Assembly: GCA_022577435.1 (NCBI GenBank)
Contig: JAKOON010000007.1
Coordinates: forward strand, 12,152,926 to 12,216,925
Direction: 5' to 3'
DNA length: 64,000 nucleotides
Source of the DNA: Embiotoca jacksoni
Lineage: Eukaryota; Chordata; Actinopteri; Embiotocidae
Below, in pieces: positions 1 through 10,727 of the stretch (positions within the stretch are counted from its first letter, which is position 1; each line of letters starts with the position of its first letter). The notes below the pieces were generated by a model, which saw only the letters and a program-made list of their open reading frames with translations, had not been told where the DNA came from and ran no database searches. The position numbers and the translations under genes were made by a program.

Positions 1-631
1 ACTTTGGAAGTCAACGTCTTCTCACATTTTCATAACACTACAGAATTAAAAACTCTCAAAATACATTTTTTAAACAAGCTTACTAACTTCAATCAACTGC
101 ATCCTATTCTAAACCACAATAAAGTTAATTCATTAAACTCATTGCTGAGCTTTGCTCTGTTGTGTATTTTATCCTAAATTATTGATTTTATGTGATGTAA
201 GGTGACCCTAGAATGACATGAAAGACACCATCAAAACAAAATATAATCATTATTGACACACAATGGTTTACTCGGTAAAATGAAGTGTAGATGAACAAAC
301 AACATAGAGATTTATTACCAAAAATAGACAACAGAAAAACTATAGTACCTTTCCATTGCAGATAATACCACACACAACAGATCACAACAGAGATTGGAAG
401 CTGAAACCCAAACTACACCTCAGTGTTAGTGTGTTTAGTGAGTGTTCTCAAAGAAGAGGTCATTTTTTTCCTTTGGTTAGTTTCATTCATTTGGTTAGTT
501 TTTTTCTGTTTCTTTCTTTAATGACAAAATAAACAAAATTATACAATCTTTGACAAATTTCATAAAATTCAGAACTGCTGCTTCTTTTTGAGTTTAACGG
601 TCTTTCGGTTAAAGTGCAGAGTAACTCAGCT
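1..631. other. 3' flank of the TIM-FN3 gene
   Basis: AT-rich sequence with no coding exon that I can support. It lies downstream of the last exon of the minus-strand TIM-FN3 gene and probably holds its 3' UTR. No repeat family was recognised. Confidence 0.4.
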
Positions 632-642
632 TTACAGCTCTT

Positions 643-3600
643 CTAATGACTCAGAGTCTCTGAAACGTATTCCATTGGGCAGCCACCTGCAGACAAATAA
701 AAGTAATTGTTCAGTGCAGTAGAGGCACACAAGTGTCTTAAAAGTTCATTGTGTAGGATTTAACGTGCATTTTCCACACGCACTGGCCCATCACATTGCG
801 TGAGCAGCGCTGTTTTGTTTCATCTTCTGCAACTTCATACGCTACCAGGAGTTTTGGAGTGTTTGACAAGTGAAGCATTTTGTCTGTCCGGTTTTTGTTT
901 GTTTGGTAATTTTTTTCTTTGATTCTTTTTGCTTCTAGCAGGAAAATGTGTTAAGTGGTTTATTTTTTGCCTGTTTTTGGTTTATGGTTGTAATTTCCTA
1001 TACTTTCCTACAAAGTTAATGCAGTTTTCTGTTGTACAGCTTTTACAGAAAACATTCATCCTTCTATTATTTAATAGCTATCATGCATTTTGTCCTACTT
1101 AAAAGATCAGAGGGGTAGAAGTTGATAAATTGATGAGATATATGATCAGAGTTCTGCACAGGGTGTTTTATTTTGAAAATCAACCAGCTGCTCTATGCTT
1201 TTCTTTTCAAACTTCCTGCTGAGCTGATCTGCTATGTGCAAATCGCAAATCACAATCTATCTGCAGCGTAGAAGAGTCCCAAGCTGCTTCTGGGTTGCTG
1301 CTGATGCACTGTCTCAGGTGGAATCACAAGCTCGGACGAGAATGGCAGAAATCAGCTTCAGTTTTCCGTGTCGGGGCCGAAACGCAATGCAGCTGGATTC
1401 GGTGGAAAGTTGACTTCAGTAGAATCTTTCAGCCCCAAAGGGATCCAAACACTGGTCCTGGAGAGGGCCATTCAGCAGATTTCATGAAGATTTCACATGC
1501 GTGGAAGGGTTAGGGGACGGGAGCTCAATTGATTTCAATCCTAATTACCAGATGCCACTAAATTCTACACACTGCTCCTTTATTCTCCATAAAAAAAAAA
1601 TGTGCCAAGTAATGCAAACACTCACATGTGCAGGTTGCCTTTTTTCTGTTTTAATCCTGCGAAGAGAGAATGAAAAGAACAAATTAATGAGGGAAATTTC
1701 GTCAGGTTTCTGTAAGAAGCAATGCTCCCGGGCATACTCACGTCGAAGTTGCCATGTGGTTACTATGGCAACAATCAACACAACCAGCACCACCGGAACA
1801 ATGATGGCAGCCAGGTGACCACTTTGACTGTCCTCAACAGTCACCTAGCAGAGAAGATTAACATGTAAGGTTAAAGTGTGCCTGACCTATGGCATTGAGT
1901 TAATATGGGCTCTTTTGGACCGAACTGTTCTGAAAGAAAGTACCTACAGGGGAACTTCCAAGAACTACAAACCTTCAAGGACTTTTTGTACTTGCATTTG
2001 CACCACCAATAGGAACTTTAACATGACATAAGCCAGCAGTTGGCAACGTCTTATCTGCACAACATAGAACAACAACAACGATCTATTTACAGGGTTAGCA
2101 ACAACATGCATATCACGAGTACCTTTTTACCTGTACTGTAAAAATATGCATACTGTATGTATGTAAAAAAAAAAAAAAAAAGTCCCTTAACTGGTTCTCA
2201 GTGCCTGCATTGAGACAGAAAAAATGGGGAATACTTCCTCCCACAGTTGTTAGAAACAGTGGTCCAAAAGTGTCTAATATCGACTGTAAAATCAAAACAA
2301 TGAACTCCAAGAGGTTAAAGCTCTGTTGGGTTTGTCATTATAAGTGAATATTAGACATGTGATGTAAATACTCAGATTGTTATCATTTCAGTCCTAGTTT
2401 GATACTTACAACACTATTAGTATCTGTTGATATGGTGGTAATGGGAAGTTCCCTCTGATGACCTGTCAGACACACCACACAGGAAAGCAGTCAGGAAGAA
2501 GTTTCAAAAGTGTTGCTTCTCACAAAACTGCTAAGTACGCAGAAACAGTTCGCCTAATAAAAGACCGGAACTGAGAAGTAGTCCGGCTTCCTGTTGTTTA
2601 AGTAACTGTGACTGAGTTTTAACAAAAATGTAGTACATGTATATATTGTTGGGCTGCCTGACAGAGTGTAAATAACAGCCACTGCTTCTGCTATTACAGA
2701 AAAGAGTTGTTAATGAACCAAAGCATGTTGGTAACAATAATGTGAAAGAGTTAAGTCCGGTTCTGCCTGATTAACTACAGTAACGTACAACTGAGACAGC
2801 GAAAATTATAATAAAAACAACAATACCTGCTTCTCCGGTGGTGATCGTGAGGATGTTGCTGGCTCTACTGGTGGCCTGACTGTTTTTGGAAAACATGCGG
2901 ATGTTGTATGTTGAGGGATTGATTTCAATTATTGTGGCCTCTGTCTGGTTGGGGCCGAAGTCCACAACAGTTTTTGTGTAATCCCATGAGGCTGTGGGGA
3001 AAAAATATTTTACATTATGTTACCAAATGCCACGGTTGTATTAACACAGATGCAAAGGTTGAATTATTCAATTGAGGTCTTCTCTTACCGTTTGCTGCTT
3101 TGTACTCCAAGAAGTAGCCGGTGATGGGGCTGTAACCTTCAAATCCAGCAGTCCAAAGAAGGGAAATTGTGTTGTCTTTCACCTCCTTTAGCTCAACTAC
3201 CGGGGGATCGGGGGCCACTAGGAGGCACACATCGGTGACGTTTAGCAAAGACAACCTTGGGTTTGGCTTTTGTTTTGCTCAGTTTACTTTTGTGGTTTTG
3301 AACGTGATTCGTCGGCAGAAACACTGTGATCGGGAGCTGCAAATAGTGGCTCGCCTATGGGACACTAAAGTACACCATTTGATCTAACTTCCATAATATG
3401 TGAGACACAGCTGGAAGCCCTCATTCAAATAAAACAAATTTCAATGTAATACTGCAAATCTAAAACAAAGCAGGTCTAAAGTAGTTAAATATCAGTGAAG
3501 CCATTCTTACAGTTTGCTGATGTCTTCTTGTCAGATGTTTGTGATTTAAGTCAGATTTTACTGGATGGAAATCATTATCATTTTACATGGTGTTTGGTTA

Positions 3601-5718
3601 ATGTTCCTTTATTAGAGCTTAAACCATTCATGAAAAACTACAAACTCCATATAAATATATAAAATATGAAGTACCTGGGGTGATTATTGTTGTGCCTTGT
3701 TCCCACACTGTGCTCACAGAAAAAAACTCAACTGTCGAAGTTGAAGTTGTGAGAGCTGAGAGCAGAGAGAGAGAGAAAAAAAAGAAGTCATACTCCAGTC
3801 ATAATCAATTGATTTATAGTGTATGGTTTTCAAGAAATAATTCAGGAAAGTTTCAGTAGCCCAATAACACACACCTGGGGTTGAGTATTGTGTCCTCATT
3901 GTGGCAGCAGTGGAAGAAGACATACCAGTTGCTGTTGTTGTTTCATAAACTTTGAAAAAACAAAACAAAAGAAATTAAATCAAAATGATGATTAAATTCA
4001 TGTTTTTGATCATAATTTTCTCATATTTCCTGACCTACCCTCATCTGGAGTGGAGCAGAGAGGTGCAGTTGAGGCAGGTCCTATTCCTCCATTTGTTTTG
4101 GCCTGTATTATCACGCCGTACTCGGTAGAAGGCTTTAGGTTCTTTAGGACGACACTCTCTACCTCATGTGTGGCCGTCAGACTTAAGTGCTGCCACCGTT
4201 TAAACTGTTTGCCTGCAGGGTCAAACTCTCTGTAGCTAATGCTGTAACTCCGCAGCACACCGTTTCTGAGCTCAGCCCTCGGAGGCTGTAAGAGAAAACA
4301 ACCACTCCATCTATGTCCAGTCACCGGGCCTGGATAAAAAGGATGCTGCGTAGAGCATATTGTTAAATGTGTCCGCAAATAAAGTTTCAAAATTGTGACT
4401 TTACCTTCCAGGTAACTTCGATACTGTGAGAACTGAGGGCCACAAGCTGCATATCCAAAGGAGGACCCTCTGGAGCTGCACAGAAAACACATTTGAAAAT
4501 GTGGATTTTTTTGTTTGTTTGTTTGTTTGTTTTTTTGTTTTCTATAATAATAATTCTGCCTTAATGAATAAATAATGTCTAAATCTACCTGCTTCTTTTG
4601 TTGTGACAGTCAGAACATTGCTGCTTTCACTCATTCCCAGACTGTTGATAACGTACATCCGAAGGTTGTAGGTCTTGGATGGACGCAAATCCACCAAAGT
4701 CACCTGAGTCAGATCAGCATTTGACACTTCGGTTACAACTGCAGTATCCCAGGGTGCTGTGCAACAGGAAGATAAGATCTACATGGTAAATTAAATGTAT
4801 TTCAAAAAGTAGAATTGGCTGCCTAGTATCTATAATCTGAGGATTACTGGAGTAGTTTCCTTCTGCTTACCCTGTTTATTTTTTAGATGAATCCTGTAGG
4901 CTGTGATGGGCCTGCCGCCATCAAACACAGGAGTCCAGTGAACAGTGACCATCCTTTCCTTCACCTCTCTTGTGTCTATCTTCAGGGGATTAGGGCGCAC
5001 TAAAAATTAAGAAAAACATAGTACAAGGCTGTAAAGTGCTGAAACATCAGGATCAATATCGATCAATGATTTTCCAGGTAAAAATCAGAAATCGCCAAAA
5101 TCATTTTATTTGTTATGTAATTTTGTCAAGTCTAACGTCCTTGTTCTAGCTGCTGGAATGTGAGAATTTTCAGACATGACTTCATAAAAGCACTTTTTAT
5201 CTTTATAATGTATCTTTGCTGGTCTCACCTGCATTTACTGTCAGAGTCAGCTGACGTTTGAGATCATTGAACCAGCCCGGTATGTCCACACGACAGCCGT
5301 ACGTCCCTGAGTCGCTCTCCACAACCTGCCTGATGGTCAGCGACACATCACCCTCACCAAGATTACCCAGGAGCTGGTAGCGCTCTGACAGTCTGCTGAT
5401 CACAGATGCCCCGTCCGACCTGATCACCTCATTGCCACAGCCTCTGTTGGGTATGGCCCCGCGGCCCCAGCACATTGAAAGCCTGCCTTGTTTACGAGCA
5501 TCATAGTTGCATATTAAAGTAACATCTGTCCCCACTGTGGCTATCAGGGCCTCTGCAGACATACAACCTGAAAAGGCAATGCAAGATTTCTGGTAAAACA
5601 AAATAGTCAATGGTTAGTAAATGAAAATGCAAATCATCTACATGACTGTCTTACCAAGCCATAGATAAAAGAAAAGAATGCAACACAAAGAAAGGTGTAT
5701 GCTGCCCGAAATACTCAT
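643..5718 (-). CDS. TIM-type IgV receptor with three FN3 domains, membrane anchored
   Basis: Thirteen exons on the minus strand, read from GT-AG borders with consistent phases: 5718-5655, 5567-5229, 4999-4871, 4756-4589, 4475-4405, 4285-4039, 3949-3875, 3755-3675, 3217-3089, 2991-2827, 2462-2410, 1844-1742 and 686-643. The total is 1668 nt, or 555 aa. Residues 1-22 are a hydrophobic signal peptide. Residues 23-134 are a TIM-type IgV domain (CWGRG, RYQLLG, DSGTYGC, GWFND). Residues 135-233 are FN3-1 and 234-340 are FN3-2, which resembles DSCAM-family FN3 (VTWK, ELRNGV, YGVIIQA). Residues 341-391 are a Ser/Thr-rich linker, 392-489 are FN3-3, and about 518-538 are a membrane helix followed by a basic residue. 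FN3-1 and FN3-3 are each split at the same place (43 + 55/56 codons). The likely role is a surface receptor for phosphatidylserine or a cell-surface partner, inferred from the WFND loop. The last exon is least certain: the in-phase reading gives an M-E-Y-V tail, while another frame of the same exon gives a tail ending E-S-L-E-E-L at 632, which would need an extra unseen exon. Confidence 0.72.
687..1741 (-). other. last intron of the TIM-FN3 gene
   Basis: This 1.05-kb interval lies between the membrane exon and the proposed last exon. I searched it for an extra cytoplasmic-tail exon with a tyrosine motif and found none with convincing acceptor and donor sites. A small missed exon of 3n+1 nt remains possible. 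Confidence 0.4.
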
Positions 5719-6314
5719 TTTACAGCTCTGTTTCCAAGTCAATGGAAGGATTAGTTCGACTGCTCAACCACACTGAACCAACCACAGTCCGGTTTCTGCG
5801 TTGAAATCTTTTCACATCACATGACACCGCCCTTGATATGCTCGCACAAACAACTTCTGCAACCAGAAGACGGATGCAGAAAAGAGCCGTTTCCTTTTCT
5901 GTGGTTTTTGTTCCTTCTACCAAAATGAAACAATGTTCCTCCTGGCACATTGTTTCATTTTGATGATTAGACAGAGACACAACCAAGGTTATAAACATGC
6001 CACCTTGTTTGTTCTCAGTTCCTGTTGTGGTGGTAGAGATAGAAAGATATTATTAAGCTGAATTCATCTTTTCTTCTGGGAGTAAGAAAGTGACAGAGCA
6101 GCTTTGCATCTATAGAAATTCTGCAGTTGTGAAAGTGAGCACACGCCAAAGAAAATAATTTGGTCCAAAATATTTGATACCTCTTAACGTTAATTACAAT
6201 TTTTATTATCAGCATGTGAGCAAAAACACAAGGTGGTTTTAAATACCACACACCTTTATTTATCCAACCACTATACATATTGTGTCCTCAAATATAACAC
6301 AGATGAAAATAGAA
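5719..6314. promoter_or_regulatory. upstream flank of the TIM-FN3 gene
   Basis: This interval should contain the 5' UTR and promoter of the minus-strand gene that starts at 5718. No TATA box or other named element was assigned. The string GTCCGGTT seen near 5787 recurs near 2755, 6318 and 6936. Confidence 0.3.
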
Positions 6315-6475
6315 AGTCCGGTTTACTCGAGGGTCATGGACTTTTGTATGTTTCTTAGACTGCTGAGTAAACATATCGGTCTGCTGAATGTTTAGTAACC
6401 GAGCACAGAACTTCCTCTGTAATAGCTCCTCATGAAACATGTGGTTGGAATAAGCTTACAACAACAACATCTCAA
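6315..6475. repeat. diverged direct repeat, copy A
   Basis: About 150 bp beginning near GTCCGGTTTACT and ending near a CATGTGGTT string. It matches 6934-7080 in the same orientation. Shared blocks include GTCCGGTT, GGACTTTTG, TTTCTTAGA, GAGTAAACA and ATGTGTGGTT-like ends. It is noncoding as far as I can see and sits between the two TIM genes. Confidence 0.6.
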
Positions 6476-6933
6476 AATACAAAGAGTAGATTTCTTATAT
6501 TATTGTAATTACTTGTGGGATTCAAAGCAGACAAACACATTATTTCCCCGTTTGTCACTATAAGTTACAATGTAACAGATATTTATACACCATCACACCT
6601 GTCTGATGAGTTTAGCACCACATGAAATCCAAATCCAGAGGGATTTATGAAACACTTATTATTAACTGAACTCATACGGGAATTTCTATGATGATATGCA
6701 CATGCGCACCAGTGTACCAACACAAATAGAGACAGCAGCGCTGAAGAAAATTACATACAAGGGAAACAATAAAAAAAACATGCTGACTTGCAACAATTTA
6801 TATTATTTTATCACACAGCTTCATTGAGAATATTTCCCTCAATGATTCATTAAAAAGATGCCTTCACTGATTATTTTAATTAAAATTAGAAAAAACTTTG
6901 ACTGTTTATTTCCAGACACTGTTGAAAAATACA

Positions 6934-7080
6934 ATGTCCGGTTCACTGAGGGGCATTGGACTTTTGCAAATTTCTTAGAGTGCAGAGTAAACACTTTGGA
7001 TCTGTTGGATGTTCAGTGACCCAGCAAAGAACGTCCTCTTTGATCTTCCCAAAATGTGTGGTTAGTTCAACAAACTATTA
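6934..7080. repeat. diverged direct repeat, copy B
   Basis: Second copy of the block at 6315-6475, about 620 bp away and with many substitutions, so the duplication is old. It could be a duplicated regulatory segment from the tandem TIM duplication or part of an unrecognised repeat. Confidence 0.6.
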
Positions 7081-7189
7081 CAATAATTCAAATACGAATT
7101 TGTAAATATTTTGATCCTGCATCATAATTGTAAGATTCAAAGCAGGATGTTTTATAAGCTTAGTATTTGCAGAAAAAGGTAACTGAATA

Positions 7190-7515
7190 CAGGCAGCATG
7201 TCTCACACCAAGAAGGTTCTGGGTTTGAACCTCAGCCGGGGCTTTTCTGTGTGCAGTTTTCATGTTCTCCCTGTGCTAGCGTGGGTTTTCTTCGGGCTCT
7301 CTGACTTCCTCTCACGGTCCAAAAACATGAGTGCTACATTAATTGGTGATTCTAAATTGTTTGAAGGTGTGAATGTGAGCGTGAGTGATTGCCTGTCTTT
7401 CTATGTTGGCACTGTGATGGACTGGCGACCAGGATACACCCCACCTTCACCCACAGTCAGCTGGGATAGGCTGACTTTGGGGTCCCTGGGATCCGTAGAT
7501 AATGGCTGGATGGCT
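7190..7515 (+). repeat. tRNA-derived SINE copy, plus orientation
   Basis: The left end has a degraded RNA polymerase III B-box (GGTTCTGGGTTTGAACC). It is followed by the conserved teleost SINE body: TTCTCCCTGTGC, GTGGGTTTTCTTCGGG, CTCACGGTCCAAAAACATG, GTGATGGACTGGCGACC and a GGATGGNTGG-like tail. The head before the B-box is poorly preserved. It is the same family as 17679-18031 and 42481-42690 but older. Confidence 0.75.
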
Positions 7516-8905
7516 ATTACACCTATTACGTGTAGTTAAGCACTAAATCAAAGGATATTAAGTAGGATGAGGTAAAGATAAATTCATTATTGTTAGCAAT
7601 GAAAGTACAAACGTTTTTTTTTTAATTACACGCGACAAGGATACTTACAAAAACAAAAAATAAAACTTTGAAGGATAGAGTTACATACATCAGCAGTAAT
7701 TTTGCGTGTAAATTTGACACCTTTCAGATGATTTTCTCACATCAGTCATGAATGTAAAGTTGCTGTAAACAAGGCAAAGCCTCTCTGAGACACAAAAGAT
7801 GTATTCACCTCTGATTTTTTTTTTAATTTTATTTTTTATAGAAAAAATACACACACTTACATACACTTAACAAAACACATAACCAATATAACCCAACACA
7901 TGTCTTTCACCTAGAGAGGGTTCAGTGTGTCATCAGGGCAGTTTATTTGATCGTAAAATTGCTACAAATGTGGTGAAAATGTAATTTATTTAACCATGTC
8001 CAAAGTGTGTTATTATTTAATTTACTCGTTATTAGTCATTGTATTTTCATATACAGTAGAGAGGTACATGTACATATCTTGCTTTCCCTCCTTTAAATCC
8101 AATTCTCACCCCTGTAATGCATTATTCACATTGATAGGTATTCTGATTATGTTCAGTAGGTCCAGTAGATGGCTCCATAGCATCACCTCCATAAATTTAA
8201 AACATCCGCAAGCTTTTCTGAACAAGCACAGAAAATTAAAGCAAATTAATCTGTGTTGGAGCAAAATTAATCATTACCTTATATATGTAATAACCTACGT
8301 GCTATTTTTATTATTCTCTGTAACTTTCCAGCTGACCTCCAGCACTTCTATTTGTGTACGAGGTGCTTGCTTAGCTATGTCCAGTGAAGAGGAACATATT
8401 CCAATCTTGGGGTGGAAGATGTTCTTGTGCTCTGTTTTGACTACATTTTCCCTATAAATGTGTGGCTGTATCTGTACGTTTTGTCAGACTCATCATGTAC
8501 ACTCTGTGTGCATTAGCCTGTCCTTTCAGCTGAAAAAGATTGACTCTGTGATTCTCTGATATTCTTTGAGTCTTTGATATTCTTACGTTATCTTGTATTA
8601 TTAAATTGAAAAGGATATTTCATTTTATCTTTGTTTATTTCTCACGTGGAAATACATACTTGCCACGACAATCTGCAGAATATTTTTGTATCTTCTGATG
8701 CACATTTACCCTTTTCAGAGAATGGCGGGATGCTATAAGCTGCTTTAGTGAGGATATAGGTCATTTTTGTTCTCTTGTTGATAGGAGTTCAAAGCAAAAG
8801 CCAAGAAGAGGGAGAGATTCAACACATGACTGGCAGCCACTTCTGCAGCCAGAAATTCCAAATAGAAACCCGTGTCTTTTGTTTTCCTGTTTTTTTTTAC
8901 CATCA
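7516..8905. other. intergenic, 3' flank of the compact TIM gene
   Basis: AT-rich with short A and T runs. It probably contains the 3' UTR of the minus-strand TIM gene whose stop is at 8906-8908. The open frames here lack family motifs. Confidence 0.4.
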
Positions 8906-10727
8906 TTAGATCATTGGGACACTTTCGTAAATATTCTCAGCAGCTGAGGTGTTGAGATGTTGACGTGTTCCCCTCGACAGAAACACCCTCCCTAGTTTGA
9001 AGAAATGCAAACATTATTTTCAGTCTTAAAAAGGGAAGCCCACTCTGTGGCTTCAGATGATAAATAGACGCCCACTGTTAATGTAAAATTAATTTGGATG
9101 GCAGATGAGTCACAAACTATAATCCATTCCATACTTACAGAAAATAAAGGCGAAGATTACGATTATGGGGAAGCAGAAAATAGCTGCCATTCTGCCAATG
9201 TTCCCCATTCTCCAGAAGCCTTTGAATTTTTCCTGCAATGAAAAATGAACTGGGTCAACTGTGATTGGCACATAGTTTTAAATACGTGCCATAAATAATT
9301 AACATAATTTGATACATTAAATAGTATATTGAAAAATGTTATAATCTTTGTGCTATTTCTCACTTCTAGCTTTAACCCACAACCACACACGTGCAGTTGA
9401 ATTTACATTTTTCAACAAAATAAGATGTGAAAGACACATGCTTATAATTTTGTATATTTTTATGATTCTAATTATGACTCACATTCCGCTGCATCAAAAT
9501 GTTCCGGAAATATAATTACCTAAATATTGGATAAGAATAAATTTAAAAAAAATTGTATCAGAGCTGTGCCTTTGTGACATCTCCCCCTTCTTGTTGTTTA
9601 ATGACTAATTGCAAAACCAATCTTGTCCAGAGTCGGGCGGCCTATTGTTATTCATAGTTTGCAAAAAACAATAAGACATTCATTTTTACTAAATCATTTT
9701 AAATTGTGATTTTAGTCACCGAAGAGTCCTCCTGTCCTGTAAAAGGTTTAATTATCTGCATAAATTTTGTGTTTTGAATATATAATGCTTCTTCATTTTT
9801 AAAAGAACAGTTCCATACCTCAGTTGTTGTACTTTGAAACATGTCCAGTATTGGTTCACTAACTTCCACATTTTTAGGGGTGGATGTTGTCAGTAATTCT
9901 GTAAGAAGTTCAACTGTCAGTTAGTACGATCCATAAAATGAAGTTTATGCTATAATTTTTTTTTTTTTTAAATAATGTTTTATTTCAAATGAAAGAGCTG
10001 CTTAAAGACTTTCAGATTTGGAAAATGATTTTGATTGTTATCTCTTTTGTCCCACCAGCAGAAAGTGTGCAGATCTCGGTATCAGTTTGTCCGACTGGAG
10101 CTGACAAAAACAAAATACTTCAATTGGCTCAACTGAAAAACATCACAGACTTCATGATCATCTGCTTGCTTGAGCATTACCTTCCTCCATAATCAGTTGT
10201 GTGTTGACCTTGTGGTCATTGAACCACCCGGGTAACTCAACCCTGCAGCCGTACACACCGGCATCACTCCTCTGAGCGTTCATGATGGTCAGGGACAACT
10301 CTCCATCTGTCACCCGACCCAGCAGCTGGTACCTAGAAGATTGCCTGAAAAGCACATCCCCACCCTGGGAGGAGAGGATTGTGTTGGAGCATTTGGACCG
10401 GGGCACCTTCCCTTGTCCCCAACAGAAACTCAGGATGCCGTGAGTTTGGGTGTCATACCCGCAGGGCAAAGAGACATTGTGCCCGATGAGGCCAATGACT
10501 GTGACGGTGCCGGATGACACTGTGAGAGGACAGCAGTGATTTGCATTAAACTGGATGATACAGATTACATTTATGATTCTGATATGAATCCCTCAACTGC
10601 ACCTACACTCCTCGACACATACCCTTCCACCAACAAGCACACTACAAATAGCAGGAAACAAAAAAGCACAACCGATCGACTTACTGTGGATCAGGATCGA
10701 GAGGAAAAAATAAGATAGACCACGCAT
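8906..10727 (-). CDS. TIM family receptor (HAVCR/TIMD-like), compact form
   Basis: Five exons on the minus strand with matching phases: 10727-10685, 10519-10181, 9898-9819, 9232-9139 and 8943-8906. The total is 594 nt, or 197 aa. Residues 1-15 are a signal peptide. Residues 16-128 are a TIM IgV domain with the B-strand Cys, FCWGQG, a CC'-loop Cys, RYQLLG, DAGVYGC and the FG-loop motif GWFND. In mammalian TIMs, W-F-N-D binds phosphatidylserine through a metal ion. Residues 129-154 are a short Thr-rich stalk rather than a long mucin domain. Residues about 168-185 are a hydrophobic membrane helix. The tail is short and contains E-N-I-Y-E-S-V, like the tyrosine motif of mammalian TIM tails. The IgV exon has the same length (339 nt) and phase as that of the neighbouring TIM-FN3 gene. 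I cannot assign it to TIM-1, TIM-3 or TIM-4 from sequence alone. Confidence 0.82.
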
